Below the pieces are notes generated by a model that searched no databases, had not been told where the DNA came from, and saw only the letters and a program-made list of their open reading frames with translations. This document shows positions 33,750-43,894 of a stretch of 64,000 nucleotides of DNA, one piece after another; positions within the stretch are counted from its first letter, which is position 1, and every line of letters begins with the position of its first letter. The translations under genes were made by a program, and so were the position numbers. Source of the stretch: Prorocentrum cordatum (Eukaryota; Sar; Dinophyceae; Prorocentrales; Prorocentraceae); the NCBI GenBank assembly GCA_963575745.1, contig CAUYUJ010014769.1, forward strand, positions 1 to 64,000, given 5' to 3'.

Positions 33750-33943
33750 TCGGGAGCGGCAAAGAGGGGGGCGTCAAAGAGGGGGGGGTGCAAATCATGA
33801 CCGGCGGCATGTGCGCGGCCCAGCGGGGGGGCCAGGGACGTAATGAAATAAGAAGAGGCGCCATGAAATCTGGGGAAATATCATGGCCCCCGCCATGATA
33901 TCCACCCCCCCCTAGTCATCACCCCCCTCTTTGCCGCCCCCGA
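33750..33943. mobile_element. TIR element family F, copy 2
   Basis: 194 bp. It starts TCGGGAGCGGCAAAGAGGGG and ends in the inverse CCTCTTTGCCGCCCCCGA. The 5-bp direct repeat CCCCT flanks it exactly (33745-33749 and 33944-33948). The core GTAATGAAATAAGAAG at 33839-33854 matches copy 1 at 476-673. A 3'-half fragment of the same family lies at 46698-46737. Confidence 0.8.
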
Positions 33944-34534
33944 CCCCTATCCCCCCCCCGCGGCCTGAGTGCACCACCCGGGCCTGCGGAGGGCGTCATG
34001 GGGACACGGGCCTTACAGCACGGCCCAACCAGGCACGGACTCCTCTCTGCAGCACAGCGCCTGTGCACAGCCACGCGCGCAGGACCAGCGCGTCACTCCC
34101 ATGCGACGTCGCCGCGCGGAGCCGACCCAGCGCACGCGGCGACCAATCGACCAACCATCCGACGGAGACCAACATTGGCAGCGGAGCCCTCCAGCGCGCT
34201 CCCGCACGCCACCAGTCGAGCAACCAGCCACCCCGACAGAAGGAAAGGAGACCACATGCTGCATTCGCAGCGCACGGCCGTGAGAACCACCTGCTGCCCT
34301 GCAGCACACGGCCGTGAGAACCCGCCTGCCGCACCGCAGCGCGCGGCCGTGGTTGAATTGGTCTTTCTGGAGCGTTGGCCAGCTTGAATTGGTCTCGGCC
34401 GTCTTGACTTTCTCTCGGGGCCCTCGTGTGGGTGGCTCGATTGGGGATGGCCTGGGGCCAAAGGAAAAGGACCGGAACGGGTGAAGTCGCCGCCGTGCCT
34501 GGGTTGTGGGTCAGAAGCATATTGGATGCTTGTT
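33944..34534. other. no gene; short GGCCGTGAGAACC triplicate
   Basis: About 33990-34130 is a CACCAC/GCACGGCC-type block. About 34270-34350 holds three spaced copies of CACGGCCGTGAGAACC or a close variant. Confidence 0.45.
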
Positions 34535-34960
34535 AGGGGTCTCGTGAAAACTTGCAGAGAGCCTATTGGAGGCAATTGTGATGCCTCGTAGGCCTTGTCA
34601 AGGGCTGTTTGCGGCCTCTTGGGGCTTCTTTTGGGCCTCTGGGGGGCTTCTTGGGCGTCTCGAGGGCTTCTTGGGATCCTTCTGGCGGTTCCGCGGGCCT
34701 CCTGGGGGTCCTGCTTGGGCTCTGTTGGGGTCTGGCAGCTTTCTGGGGAAACTCTGGGGGCCTCCTGGGTACCTCTGGGGAGCATCTTGGGCCGTCCTAA
34801 AAGCCGTCTCGGGAGCCTTTTGGGCCGTCTTGGGCCCGCGTTGGGACTCTCGTGGGGCGATCCTGGAGCAATCTTCAGGCTTGAAAGCCCCATCAGAAAC
34901 GAACAAAACGAGGAAGCGACAACCATTAGAAAGCACTCTGCCTCTACGATGTGGGGCCCT
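34535..34960 (-). repeat. CCAAGAGG array, inverted copy
   Basis: TCTTGGGGCCTCT-type words, the reverse complement of the arrays at 30000 and 31480, followed by a diverged core at about 34865-34935. Confidence 0.7.
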
Positions 34961-35292
34961 CGGGGGCGTCCTGGCAAGCCTCGGGGGGCCACAGGGTAAC
35001 TGTGTTGGGATCTACGCGGGACAATCGAGGAGCCTCCGCGGCGCTCTGGAAGCCTCCTGGCGCAGCCCGGGGGCCTCGTGGGAGGAGCGAGCCGCCCCCT
35101 GCAGAATTCGGGGAGTCTCTATTAGGCGCCGACGTGGCCCCCGCAAGGCCCCCCAAAGAGCTCCAGGGGACGCCCGGGGGCAAAGCGGGCTACCCGGCGG
35201 GGGGGGAGTACGGGAGGATGTGCCCCAGGAGCGCGTTCCTTTACTTTCGGCGATGATGGGCATCATGGGGGGGGGGGGGGTGCCGGGGGGGG

Positions 35293-35381
35293 TATAGTGT
35301 AACGCCTCCCCCCCGCCGTGTGCCCGATGCGCACGGCGGCAGTGCCTGGAGCGCACTGGGGAGGAGGGGCGTTACGTTATA
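35293..35381. other. nested palindrome (cruciform-like)
   Basis: Outer arms TATAGTGTAACGCCTCCCC (35293) and GGGGCGTTACGTTATA (ending 35381) pair imperfectly. Inside are two hairpins: GCCGTGTGC/GCGCACGGC (35315-35337) and CAGTGC/GCACTG (35340-35358). It could be a tiny TIR element or a structured-DNA site. GTTAACGCGTGTTACGG and its inverse near 3402 and 7519 may be relatives. Confidence 0.6.
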
Positions 35382-35484
35382 GTGGGGGGGGAGGGGGGGG
35401 AGGCTGCTATAATGCCCATTATGCACCAAGCAAGAAAGAAACACGCTCCAGGTATATGATAGAGATGTCACCTTGACCAGCGTG

Positions 35485-35640
35485 GCCACAGGAGAGACAC
35501 GTCTAAGGTGGTACCACTCTTGTCCACGACGCAGGCGCGGTGGCGGGATGGGCCGAAGGCCACTGGACGGCACCGTACCTTTCGCAGTCGAAACGACGAG
35601 TTCAAGCGCAGCCTGGCGGTTGAAAGCGTGTGGCATGTTC
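35485..35640 (+). repeat. dispersed repeat family S, copy 3
   Basis: Carries CACAGGAGAGACACGTCTAA, GTCCACGACGCAGGCGCGG, GGGATGGGCCGAA and GGCGGTTGAAAGCG, as at 27266-27575. Confidence 0.55.
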
Positions 35641-36065
35641 TTTAAGTGTTGAATAATGCCGCCATGACTGGTCGGTCCAGCGATGCCGCGGGAGAGGCGC
35701 GTCTAAGAAGGTATCTCCATCAGCTGGACCGAACATGCCAATTCAAATATCAAATTCAATCCCCGACTGTGGTTGATCAAGCTCAGCACGAGCAGGACCC
35801 CACTGCGGGCGACGGCCAGGCCTACAAAGAGGACAAGAAACAGCGCAGCGCGCTTTGGGCTTGCAACAAGGAGCATCAGCAAGGGATGGCATGCCGAGCT
35901 TCACAAAACTCAGAATCATCAGAGCTGCCCTCTGGTGCGAGGGGGGGTGAATACAGATCTACCACCTCCAGAACCGATGTCCCAAGACCCCACCAACCAA
36001 GAGACAGTGTTGTCAGGGCCCCCTGGGCCCCGAATATATCCACCGCTCAATTTCCCCCCCCATGA

Positions 36066-36312
36066 GCGCTAGCTGGTAGTGCGCGCAAATCTAGCACATT
36101 CTGGGCTGTGATGATCGGGGAGACGTAAGACTCGGGTTCTGACGGGGCCATCATGAAAATGACGAGACCCGGTCTGAAATTTGACGCGAGCTCCTGCTGT
36201 AGACATCCCACGAAAACTGCACCGTCAAAAACCAGGGCGGGCTCGTCAACAAGTGCAGGCGGACCCGAGTTCTGGCGTACGTTCTCGAATCTTACGTTTC
36301 CCGGAGAGGGGA
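36066..36312 (-). CDS. possible coding segment, unknown product
   Basis: A minus-strand frame stays open across this interval with a mixed composition: VRFENVRQNSGPPALVDEPA, then LVFDGAVFVGCLQQEL, then GLVIFMMAPSEPESYVSP. This differs clearly from the low-complexity frames around it, and base composition is less GC-rich than its neighbours. I do not recognise a family, and exon ends are not resolved. It may be a host exon or a decayed transposon protein. The adjacent minus-strand sequence at 35750-35880 also has a hydrophobic frame (LLMLLVASPKRAALFLVLFV), but linkage is speculative. Confidence 0.35.
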
Positions 36313-36364
36313 ATACTGCTGGGGGGAGCCCCCACGTAAATCGCCTCGGGTATCTTCTGACCCA

Positions 36365-36500
36365 GGTCAATCAAGACCCGGGTCAGTCGGGCCTTGCAAG
36401 ATCCTGCAAGATCCTGCACCCAAACCCGGGTCAATGCGAAGGATCCGCAAGATCCTGCAGGATCCTGCACCCAAACCCGGGTCGATGCGACCCTAGCCCT
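36365..36500 (+). repeat. ~64-bp tandem repeat with GCAAGATCCTGCA words
   Basis: The block ATCCTGCACCCAAACCCGGGTCAATGCG occurs twice about 66 bp apart, with extra GCAAGATCCT and GCAGGATCCT words between. Confidence 0.8.
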
Positions 36501-36639
36501 GCAGGATAATGCAATATCGGGCGCTGTGGCTGACCCCCGTTTGCATTGACCCCCGTCTCGAGGCTAGATCGCCACGGCAAGCCGGCGAACCGGTGGCACC
36601 GAGCAGAGGGGGAAGCCACGCTCAAGTTCAAACACGAGC

Positions 36640-36645
36640 AAGTGC

Positions 36646-36681
<36 letters not shown>

Positions 36682-36800
36682 AAAAAAAAAGAGAGAGAGG
36701 GAGGGAGAGAGAGAGAGAGAGAGAGAGACACGAGGGAGAGACAGGGAGAGAGAGAGAGAGAGAGAGAAACAGGGAGGAGGGGAAGGGGAGGGAGGGAGAG
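36640..36800. repeat. (GA)n tract
   Basis: GA-rich microsatellite with GGAGGGAG interruptions; purine-only on the plus strand. Confidence 0.95.
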
Positions 36801-37226
36801 GGAGGGTGGCGTCACAGACGACGAAGGGAGAGGGGAAGAGAAGGCAATCGAGTGAGGGCCAAGCCCTGACGGCGGCGACGCGCAGGGCGCGCACCTGGAA
36901 CACTCCACGCAGAGCGGCCCAGAAGGCATTCAGCGCTCCTGGGACATCGACTGCCCAGGCATAGGCATGTACAAATTCCACCCTCGGACGAACTGGGCGG
37001 TGCGAGTCCACTCTTTGGATCTCTCCGCCCTCTTCGGCGACTCCGAAGGGTGTGGTTTGCAACGTGTGTGGCTTGCAACCGGCACCGTGGGGGGCGGGCG
37101 AGGACCTCGACAGAGCTCTCCGCCGCGCCCCGAGAAGGCTAGACGAAGACAGTGTCGTGACCCCAGGCCCCAACGGTGCCAAACCCAAACCGCACCCCAG
37201 CGTAACCAGACCCTTTGTCGTCTTAG

Positions 37227-37556
37227 GTCGGGCGTGTCCTCCTACAGGCAGATTTTGGACGAACAACTGAAAATACAGGCAAACATATTCAAAACATATG
37301 CAAAATGACGGTAAAAAAACGTCCCCACGCTATTTTCTATTTTTCACTACTTTTGAATACTCTGGGTTTCTTAATGAGCGTGGAAGGGTCCCCCCCCCGA
37401 CGGGGATCAACCTCGCCTCGTCGTCGCGCTGCGACACGAGCGCCTTCGGCGCGCGGTGGCTGCCCGCGACGGGGGCCGATGTGGGGCTGTCGGCGGGGGT
37501 GACACCACACGCTTATTAAGAAACTCGGAGCATTCCCCCTGTAGGGTTAGGGAGGG
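37227..37556 (+). mobile_element. TIR element family A, copy 2, split by an insertion
   Basis: It starts GTCGGGCGTGTCCTCCTACA after TTAG. Its AT-rich interior reaches TTTTGAATA at about 37359 and resumes at CATTCCCCCTGTAG at 37531. The interval between is a second element (37360-37530). Reading across that interval restores the order seen in uninterrupted copies. Confidence 0.65.
37360..37530. mobile_element. TIR element family H, nested in family A
   Basis: About 171 bp. The left end CTCTGGGTTTCTTAATGAGC and the right end GCTTATTAAGAAACTCGGAG are imperfect inverse repeats, giving about 20 bp of TIR with few mismatches. The interior is GC-rich, in contrast to the AT-rich host element. Only copy in the window. 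Confidence 0.65.
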
Positions 37557-37780
37557 CCTATCCTCCTACAGGGGGAGGTTGGACGTGTTTTTTTTGTGGG
37601 GGGGGGGAACATACACACACACACAAACACAAACACACACACAAACAAAGAAAAATAACACTACCCCCAAAATTGACAAAACATGTGGAAAATCGTCCCC
37701 ATACGATTCTTCAACTATGTTTGAAGATTCCCTCCTTAGAAGGACGCGCCCGACTCCTCCTGTAGAGGGACAGGCCCGAC
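37550..37780 (+). mobile_element. TIR element family A, copy 3 with (CA)n expansion
   Basis: Head-to-tail with copy 2. Left end GGGCCTATCCTCCTACAGGG, right end CCTGTAGAGGGACAGGCCCGAC (last 22 bases to 37780). A CA-rich stretch expands the interior at about 37610-37650. The right-end motif occurs twice in tandem (37740-37755 and 37760-37780). Confidence 0.6.
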
Positions 37781-37984
37781 GTTCTTACGGCCGCCGGCCT
37801 CTGCCGGCACCTGTGCCGCTGTCCGGGGACCCCTGCCAAGTTGCCAGCGAAGGGCGGCAGATCACCGAGCCGAGCGCGGAGCGAGAGCGCGCGCACATGC
37901 ACACCCAACAACGGCGGGGGGCGGGCGCAGGCTTCCTGGCGCTCGAAGCGCGTGCCACGCGGACGACGAGGAAGCAGGAGTGAG

Positions 37985-38235
37985 AACAGGCGGAGGAGGA
38001 GGAGGAGGAGGAGGAGGAGGAGGAGGAGGAGGAGGAGGAGGAGGAGGAGGAGGAGGAGAGGAGGAGGAGGAGGAGGAAGGGAGGAGGAGGAGGAGGAGGA
38101 GGGGGAGGAGGAGGAGGAGGAGGAGAGGAGGGAGGAGGGAGGAGGAGAGGAGGAGGAGGAGGAGGAGAGGAGGAGGAGGAGGGAGGAGGAGGAGGAGGAG
38201 GAGGAGGGGGAGGAGGATGAGGAGGAACGAGGAAC
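37985..38235. repeat. (GGA)n tract
   Basis: Long GGA-rich run with GGGA and GAA interruptions. Confidence 0.95.
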
Positions 38236-38689
38236 GAGCTAAAGAGGCAGCGTCTGCTCACAGACACAGCTCTACCCCAGAAGGAGGAAAAGCCCAGTCA
38301 GTAACCCCCAACCAGGGTTACGCCAGACTTTGGGTGCTTGCCCCCCAGCAAGCGGCAAAGGGCCCTCCGCCTGCTGGGGGCCAAGTCTTGGGGGTCAGGG
38401 CAGGGGGGCCCAAACGCCATCCTACACTGACGGACCCGTAGGCCCCGCACCGCCGACGCCAGACGACCGTACCCGTGGCGGTAACGTCGTGCCCACCAGG
38501 CGCGGTGACCCTCGGAGGCTCAGCCTCGCCCTCGCGGGCAGGCACAGGCCCAACCCCAGACGACCCCGCAGGGCCCAGGCCAAGCGAGGCCCCGTCCACT
38601 GACAGCCCCGCAGCCCCCCCGCCAGACGCCCCAGCCCCAGACAACCCAGCACCCGCAGACCCCACAGACGCCCCCAACAGGCGGTTGAC

Positions 38690-38863
38690 GGCGGCGGCCT
38701 CGAGGACTTTGGCCTGGAGCGCGTGGATGGCCGTCGGGCGGCACCAACGGTCGGTGCCCCCTGCCAACTGGCGGCGAGCCTCGGGAGTGCGGGCCGGTCT
38801 CCTGCACTGCCGACAGAACAGACGACCCCCGACCTCCACTAGGCCGTGCTCATGGAGGAGCAA
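38690..38863 (-). pseudogene. LINE-2 C-terminal zinc motif
   Basis: In a shifted frame the minus strand reads HEHGLVEVGGRLFCRQCRRP, then EARRQLAGGTDRWC. The HxL...CxxC...L...C pattern is the usual tail of these RNase H LINEs. The following CRPTAIHALQAKVLEAAAVN is also in frame. It is separated from the long RNase H frame by one frameshift at about 38855. Confidence 0.5.
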
Positions 38864-40340
38864 GCTTATTTTTGATTATGCGGGCTTCGCCCTCTGCACG
38901 CCAGCCGCAAGCTCCGCGGCTTCGGCCCAGAGCTCTAGCTTGCTGGGCCGCCCAGCCCAAGCACTTGGCGTACTGGGCGTCCGCGGGGAGACTCTCTTTG
39001 TAGAATCTCGCGTGCACCTCGGGGACCTCGATGGACAAGGCCCCCCAGCTTGTCGCACCGATCCGCCCACATATTACCCAGGGGCCAAAGGTAGGGAGGG
39101 GGCGGAAGGCCCTCAGGGGCCGGGAGGAGAACCCCTCCTCCATCATGTGGGCAGGGGCCCAGGCGAACTGCGGAGGCTCACGCTGCCGCCTCACTAACTG
39201 CCTCCACACGCCTGGGTCGGGGGCGCTGGCACAAGTGACCTTTCCGACCTCCCCGTCGCGCAAGAGCCCCGCTTCCTGAACAAAACCGAGCAGGTCGCTG
39301 ACCAACAGCCAGACAGAGGGCATATGCTGCAACACCCTCAGTCCCGCCAGCCTTTCGGCCCGTCCAAATGTCTGCTGTGCTCCTGCGAGCCCGCCACGCA
39401 CCGCGCGCACGGGGACTCCGTTGGCTCTCAGCATGGCCACTGACCAGCCGCACCGACGCAGCTCTGGGACATCGCTGCGATATCCAGAGCCGTTGGTAAT
39501 CAAAACGTCGCTCCAGGATTCTTTGGGCGAGCCCCAGTCACCAGAGCAAAAAAAGCAGAAGGGGTCGCTCGGCGGCTGCGGCGCCTCAACGTTGGGCCAC
39601 CGCGGGATTCCGATCGAGATGGCAAACGAGTCAAGATCCTGCGGCCCCTCTCCAATCGGCCCCTGCTCGGGCATGACGTCACGGGCAGCCGCCAACTTCG
39701 GGTCGAGGCCACAGTCCTCGTTCTCCTCAAGCAGGCGCTGCGTCAGCGCAGGACATTCGATGAAAGCATGGCCTCGACCCTTTCCAGCAGCACGCGCCAA
39801 GCACGCTCCATCGCACCCAGGCCGATCTCCTGCTGCCAGATGAGGCTCGACCGTCGCCGCGAAGATCGGGTCGTAGTACGGCTTCTTCTGGATGGCCAGG
39901 TAGAGCGCGATGCTGCCTCCTCGGCCCTTGGCACCTGCAAGCCGCGCGGCCTCGGTGCGCATCGCAGCCAGCTCGGAAGGGGCCACTCCACTCACAGCAG
40001 CGCCGTGGGCCGCAGCTGACAGGAGCCCTGTCTGCCACAGGCGCGACACCTTAGCACCTGCAGCCCGCTTCAGCTTCATTGCCCGTCGCATGCGTGGCCG
40101 CAGCTTCCTGGGCCTGTTCCTGGCGACCTTCCTCCGCGCCTTGGACCCATTGAGGTCGTGGCCGAGGCTGCGCATGCACTGACGGGCTCCGATCTTGACC
40201 CGCTTGGCGAAGGGCTGGACGGTCACCCTCCCTTGCCTCGCCGACGCCACGTTGCCAGACTTGAGCACCTGTAGCGCCAGCCCCACGTCCTCGACGTCGT
40301 GCTTATAGCCCTTGACGGCCTCCCGAAGCACGCGCGCTCC
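38850..40340 (-). pseudogene. LINE-2 RT thumb and RNase H region
   Basis: A 490-codon open frame begins just after the YxDD stop (ARVLREAVKGYKHDVEDVGL) and continues through an Arg/Lys-rich thumb, ALYLAIQKKPYYDP-like connection and an RNase H start reading WSDVLITNGSGYRSDVPELR at about 39.5 kb. In RNase H the first catalytic residue is the Asp of TDGS. Here the codon at 39492-39494 is AAC (Asn), so the site is disabled. A later VWLLVSDLLGFVQEAG segment fits the second catalytic Asp region. The open frame ends at a TGA near 38850. Confidence 0.7.
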
Positions 40341-41230
40341 TTACAGGTCGCCGACCCATTGCACGGAGGGTCCTCGGAATGACGTCGCACTTGGCCAACC
40401 GTTGGAGTGCCCCGGCCGACGGCACTACCAGCACCGCCATCGAGTGGGAGCAGCCAGCGAGAATGCCCCGGTGCGCCACGCAGCCCTTCGAGACCGAGCC
40501 GAAAGCCTGCAGGCGCCTCGGCAAGTGGTGGTACCTGAGGATCGCCCGCATGAGGCGCAGCGGGTAGCTCATGTGCTCGGCCTCGCGCAGCACCTGCTTC
40601 GCTATGAGGCTGTCGAACGCTTCCAGGCATCCAGGAGCACCGCGACGCTGTGGCCTCCGTTGAGGGTCGCAACCTCCGCTGCGAGGTTGCGGTGAAAGGC
40701 CGCCGCCGACGACGTCCTGCCAGCTCCGCCTGTGCTCCAGAGGTAAGGCACGTCTGCCTTAGCTAACCAAGCCCTCGAAATCGTCGATCTCGCCTTGGCC
40801 CATAGCCGCAGAAAGGATTTGACGAGGGCAATCAGCCTGCACCCCGTCGCTCTCATTGTGCAGCCGAACTAGCACCGTGCATAGCCTGGTCGTCGGCCAC
40901 TCACCGAGACTTTCACACCGACTGAAGAGCGCGGACAGCACGCGCGAGCCGATGTCACTGAGCTGCCACAGGGCCCTCGGGGCAATGCCTGTCTGGCCGG
41001 CGGCAGTCCCGCTCCTTGAAGCTGATCGCGGCCTTGCGGAGGTGCTCCACCCCCATCCTCGGCAGCTCGTCCCAGTTGGCAAGGTCGGGCGGCCTCGCCC
41101 AGGGTGGCTCCTCGTGGCAGGTCCAGACGTCCGTCCACTCCTGGAGCTCGCGGCCCACCATCTGGCGCGGGCTGCCGCGAGAAGTGGCCCTCCGCACCTC
41201 AGCTGCCGCTGGCAGCCTGGTGAACCCATG
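40223..41230 (-). pseudogene. LINE-2 reverse transcriptase, inactivated
   Basis: Segments in order are LPRMGVEHLRKAAISFKERD (about 41.0 kb), LGEWPTTRLCTVLVRLHNES (about 40.9 kb), GCRLIALVKSFLRLWAKARS (about 40.8 kb), SVAVLLDAWKRS (degraded motif A, 40.64 kb) and GILAGCSHSMAVL (motif B-like, about 40.43-40.47 kb). The YxDD position reads Q-W-V-G-D-L followed by a TAA stop at 40341-40343, in frame with the downstream RNase H frame. The first catalytic Asp of the pair is therefore Gly. Confidence 0.65.
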
Positions 41231-42709
41231 CGCCGCCTTGGCGCCTCCGTCTAGGCTCTTGTCGGCCCAGCTGCGCCACTCCTTCTCGCGCTCCTTGTAG
41301 TAACCCCTGGCGAGCCGCTGGGCGTCGTCAACGATCCTCTTGACCCGCCCGCCCCACTGGGCCTGGCCCATCTGCGCGAGGCCTCCGTCGAACCACTGCG
41401 CCATGTCAGCGGGGAGCTGGCTCTTGACTCGGCCCGACTTCGCCACGTTGCCGTAGTTGCGGTGGGTCTCCAGGAGCAGCTCGACGACCTTCTCGATGTT
41501 GCCCCTTCCGCGCAGGCCCGGCTCCGAAACGTGGGCGCTGTGATGGCAGTCTCCCCCTCGACTAACCACTGCGCCACGCTCGCCCCCTCCCCTGGCAAGC
41601 CGAGCTCCACCGCCACTTCCCACAGCACGTAGGTCACGAACTTCTGCTGCAGGACCTTCATGGCACGGCTCCGAGACGTGGGCGCTGCGATGGCAATCCC
41701 CATCGCGACCGCCGACTACGCCGCCTTCGCCACCTCCCCCGTCAAGGCCAGCACCGCCGCCCCGCCCCTCTGGGTCGTGCACGTCCACTGCAGGCCCTTC
41801 AGCGCGCAGCCTGTCGCCAGGCTCGACCGCCTGCGCGGCAGGAGGCCTCTTGCCACAGATGTGCCTGCGCCTTCCTCCCACGACTTGAACCTCGGGCAGC
41901 TGGCCGTTGAGCTCCTGTTCGCCAGTCCACCACGCGGAGCGGTCGCGTGGCTGTGCCTTCCTTGGGGGGGAGGGGGGGTATTAGGGTGCTCGGCGCGAGC
42001 TGCCCCCCCCCCCCCCCCCCTCCGGCCGAAGCGGCGCCCCTCGTGGCCGTCCGACCCCGCCCGCGCGCCTCACGCCAGCGGCAGCGCCAGCAGAAGCCCC
42101 CTGACGAGGGCTCGCGGCGCCCGCGGCGCTCAGCGGGTCCACGGGCATCGCGACGGCCACATCGCCCACAACCTCACGAGGCACTCGGCCTGCCGCAGCA
42201 CGCCCTGGCCCACGCGGCGACGTCGAACCTGGTAGCCTCGATGGCGCGCCGGGACTTTGCGCTCTGACGCCCGTGGCGACGCTGCCTAGTAGCCGCAATG
42301 GCATACTCGGACTTTGCGCTCTGGCGCCAGGGCCCTCCGCCTCAGGAACACGCCCTCCTGCAGGAACCCGAAGGGCATGCGGCGACACCCGCGGCTCCAA
42401 CGGAGCCGTGAGTGCACCCCGCCCAAGCGAGCGAGCGTCCAAGTGCTTCGCCCACCGTGCCTCCACCATGTGCGCGCTCACCTTCGGGTCATGGAGCTTC
42501 CTCCTGCGGGGCGGCTGCCACTTGGGCTGGGCGAGCTCGACGGCGGCCTCGCGCCCCCTGCCCATGTGCTGCCTTATCTCCTCGCCCACCGGGTGCCAGC
42601 GATCACAGAGCTCCGCCTCCGCTACGCTGACCACTGCGCCTCGGGCCTGCCCCAACCCGGTGGATTTGGACACGCTGAGAACCTGCTGGAGCGCCGTCTC
42701 CACGTGCGC

Positions 42710-43515
42710 TCACGAGGGTAGGGAGCCGCCCCCACTGGCGCTTCCGCCGCGAACCCACGCGGCTCGGCTGCCACCCGCGCATGGGCCTCGCGGCCCACCG
42801 TGGAGACGTCCGCGCGCGCGGACTGGGCAGCGCGAGCACAGCGCCACATCGGTGGCGACACTCGCCACGCTCAGCCTGGGGTCGAGGTTCGGGGCCGCGA
42901 TGACGTAGCCCACGGTGGAGCCCTCGACCGCCTGCCAGCAGGTTGGCCCCGACGACGCAAGAAGGACGCCCCGCACCTCCTCCTGCCATGGGCCTATGAA
43001 CTCGCCGATATCCACATTCAGTCCAGCCCGCGCGCGTTGGGCGCGCGGAGGTAGGACTTCAGCTCGTGGACGGCGTCGCCGTTGTCGTCGTCCATGCCGA
43101 TAGTGTGCCTCAGATACATCACGACGACGATCAGGCCCCCCTTGGCCCCCCAGTGGACATGGCCTGCCAGCATCCTCGCCGCCTCGACGATAGGAGAGGG
43201 CACGATAGGAGAGGGCACGACGCTGCGCGCGCGGAGCGCCACTCCACCAGACAACTCCAGCGCCCCCTCGCCTGTGGCCTGGCCTGAGGCCCACAGCCCG
43301 CGGTAGCCCAGGTCGCGCACCTGGCCCAGCAGCGAACTCAACTTGTCACCGAGGGCCCTGTGCTCATGCACCGCGAACAGATCCCCGACAGGGGTCTCGG
43401 CGAGGAACTCTGTCAGCCCTCGCCCGCATGAGACATTGACCGTGGTCAGCACTCCTTTGGCGGTGCTCGACTCGCCCGCCGTACTTACTGATGCTGTAGC
43501 TTGCGTCATCATCAT
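42710..43515 (-). pseudogene. LINE-2 endonuclease-like domain
   Basis: The minus strand reads VGDLFAVHEHRALGDKL at about 43.37 kb (QEHR-like catalytic Glu motif), then GHVHWGAKGGLIVVVMYL, and in a second frame NVDIGEFIGPW and PTCWQAVEGSTVGYVI, which fit the later endonuclease/exonuclease/phosphatase motifs. The canonical GDFN is not intact (NVDIGEF). One frame change near 43.0 kb. Confidence 0.55.
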
Positions 43516-43894
43516 TGCAGTAGACTAGTTAACATCAACCTGCACTTTCCTGCCTTAATACGCCCTGTAGGCCCACTGGCTATAAGCTGCTACCACCTTG
43601 TGTGCCAATGTCCTGATGGCACGCTCGTCTTCAGGGACCTCCACCCCCAGCTTCGCTGAGGCTGGCCCGCAGCGTCTCGACGGGCGCCTTGTCCGCGGCG
43701 CACTCGAGACGCTTGGGGCCAGGTGCCTGCCCGGAAGCTTCGCCGGAGACATCGCCAGGAGCAGGCTTAGTGCGCTCCTCAGCAGGTGGCTGGGCCAACA
43801 CCTTGTCGGCGAGCTTCGGGTGGCCCAGGACGCGCTCCGTGACCTCGCCCGCGGCAGCTTCTTGAACAGCGCCGCTGGGCCCTCCAAGTTGAGG

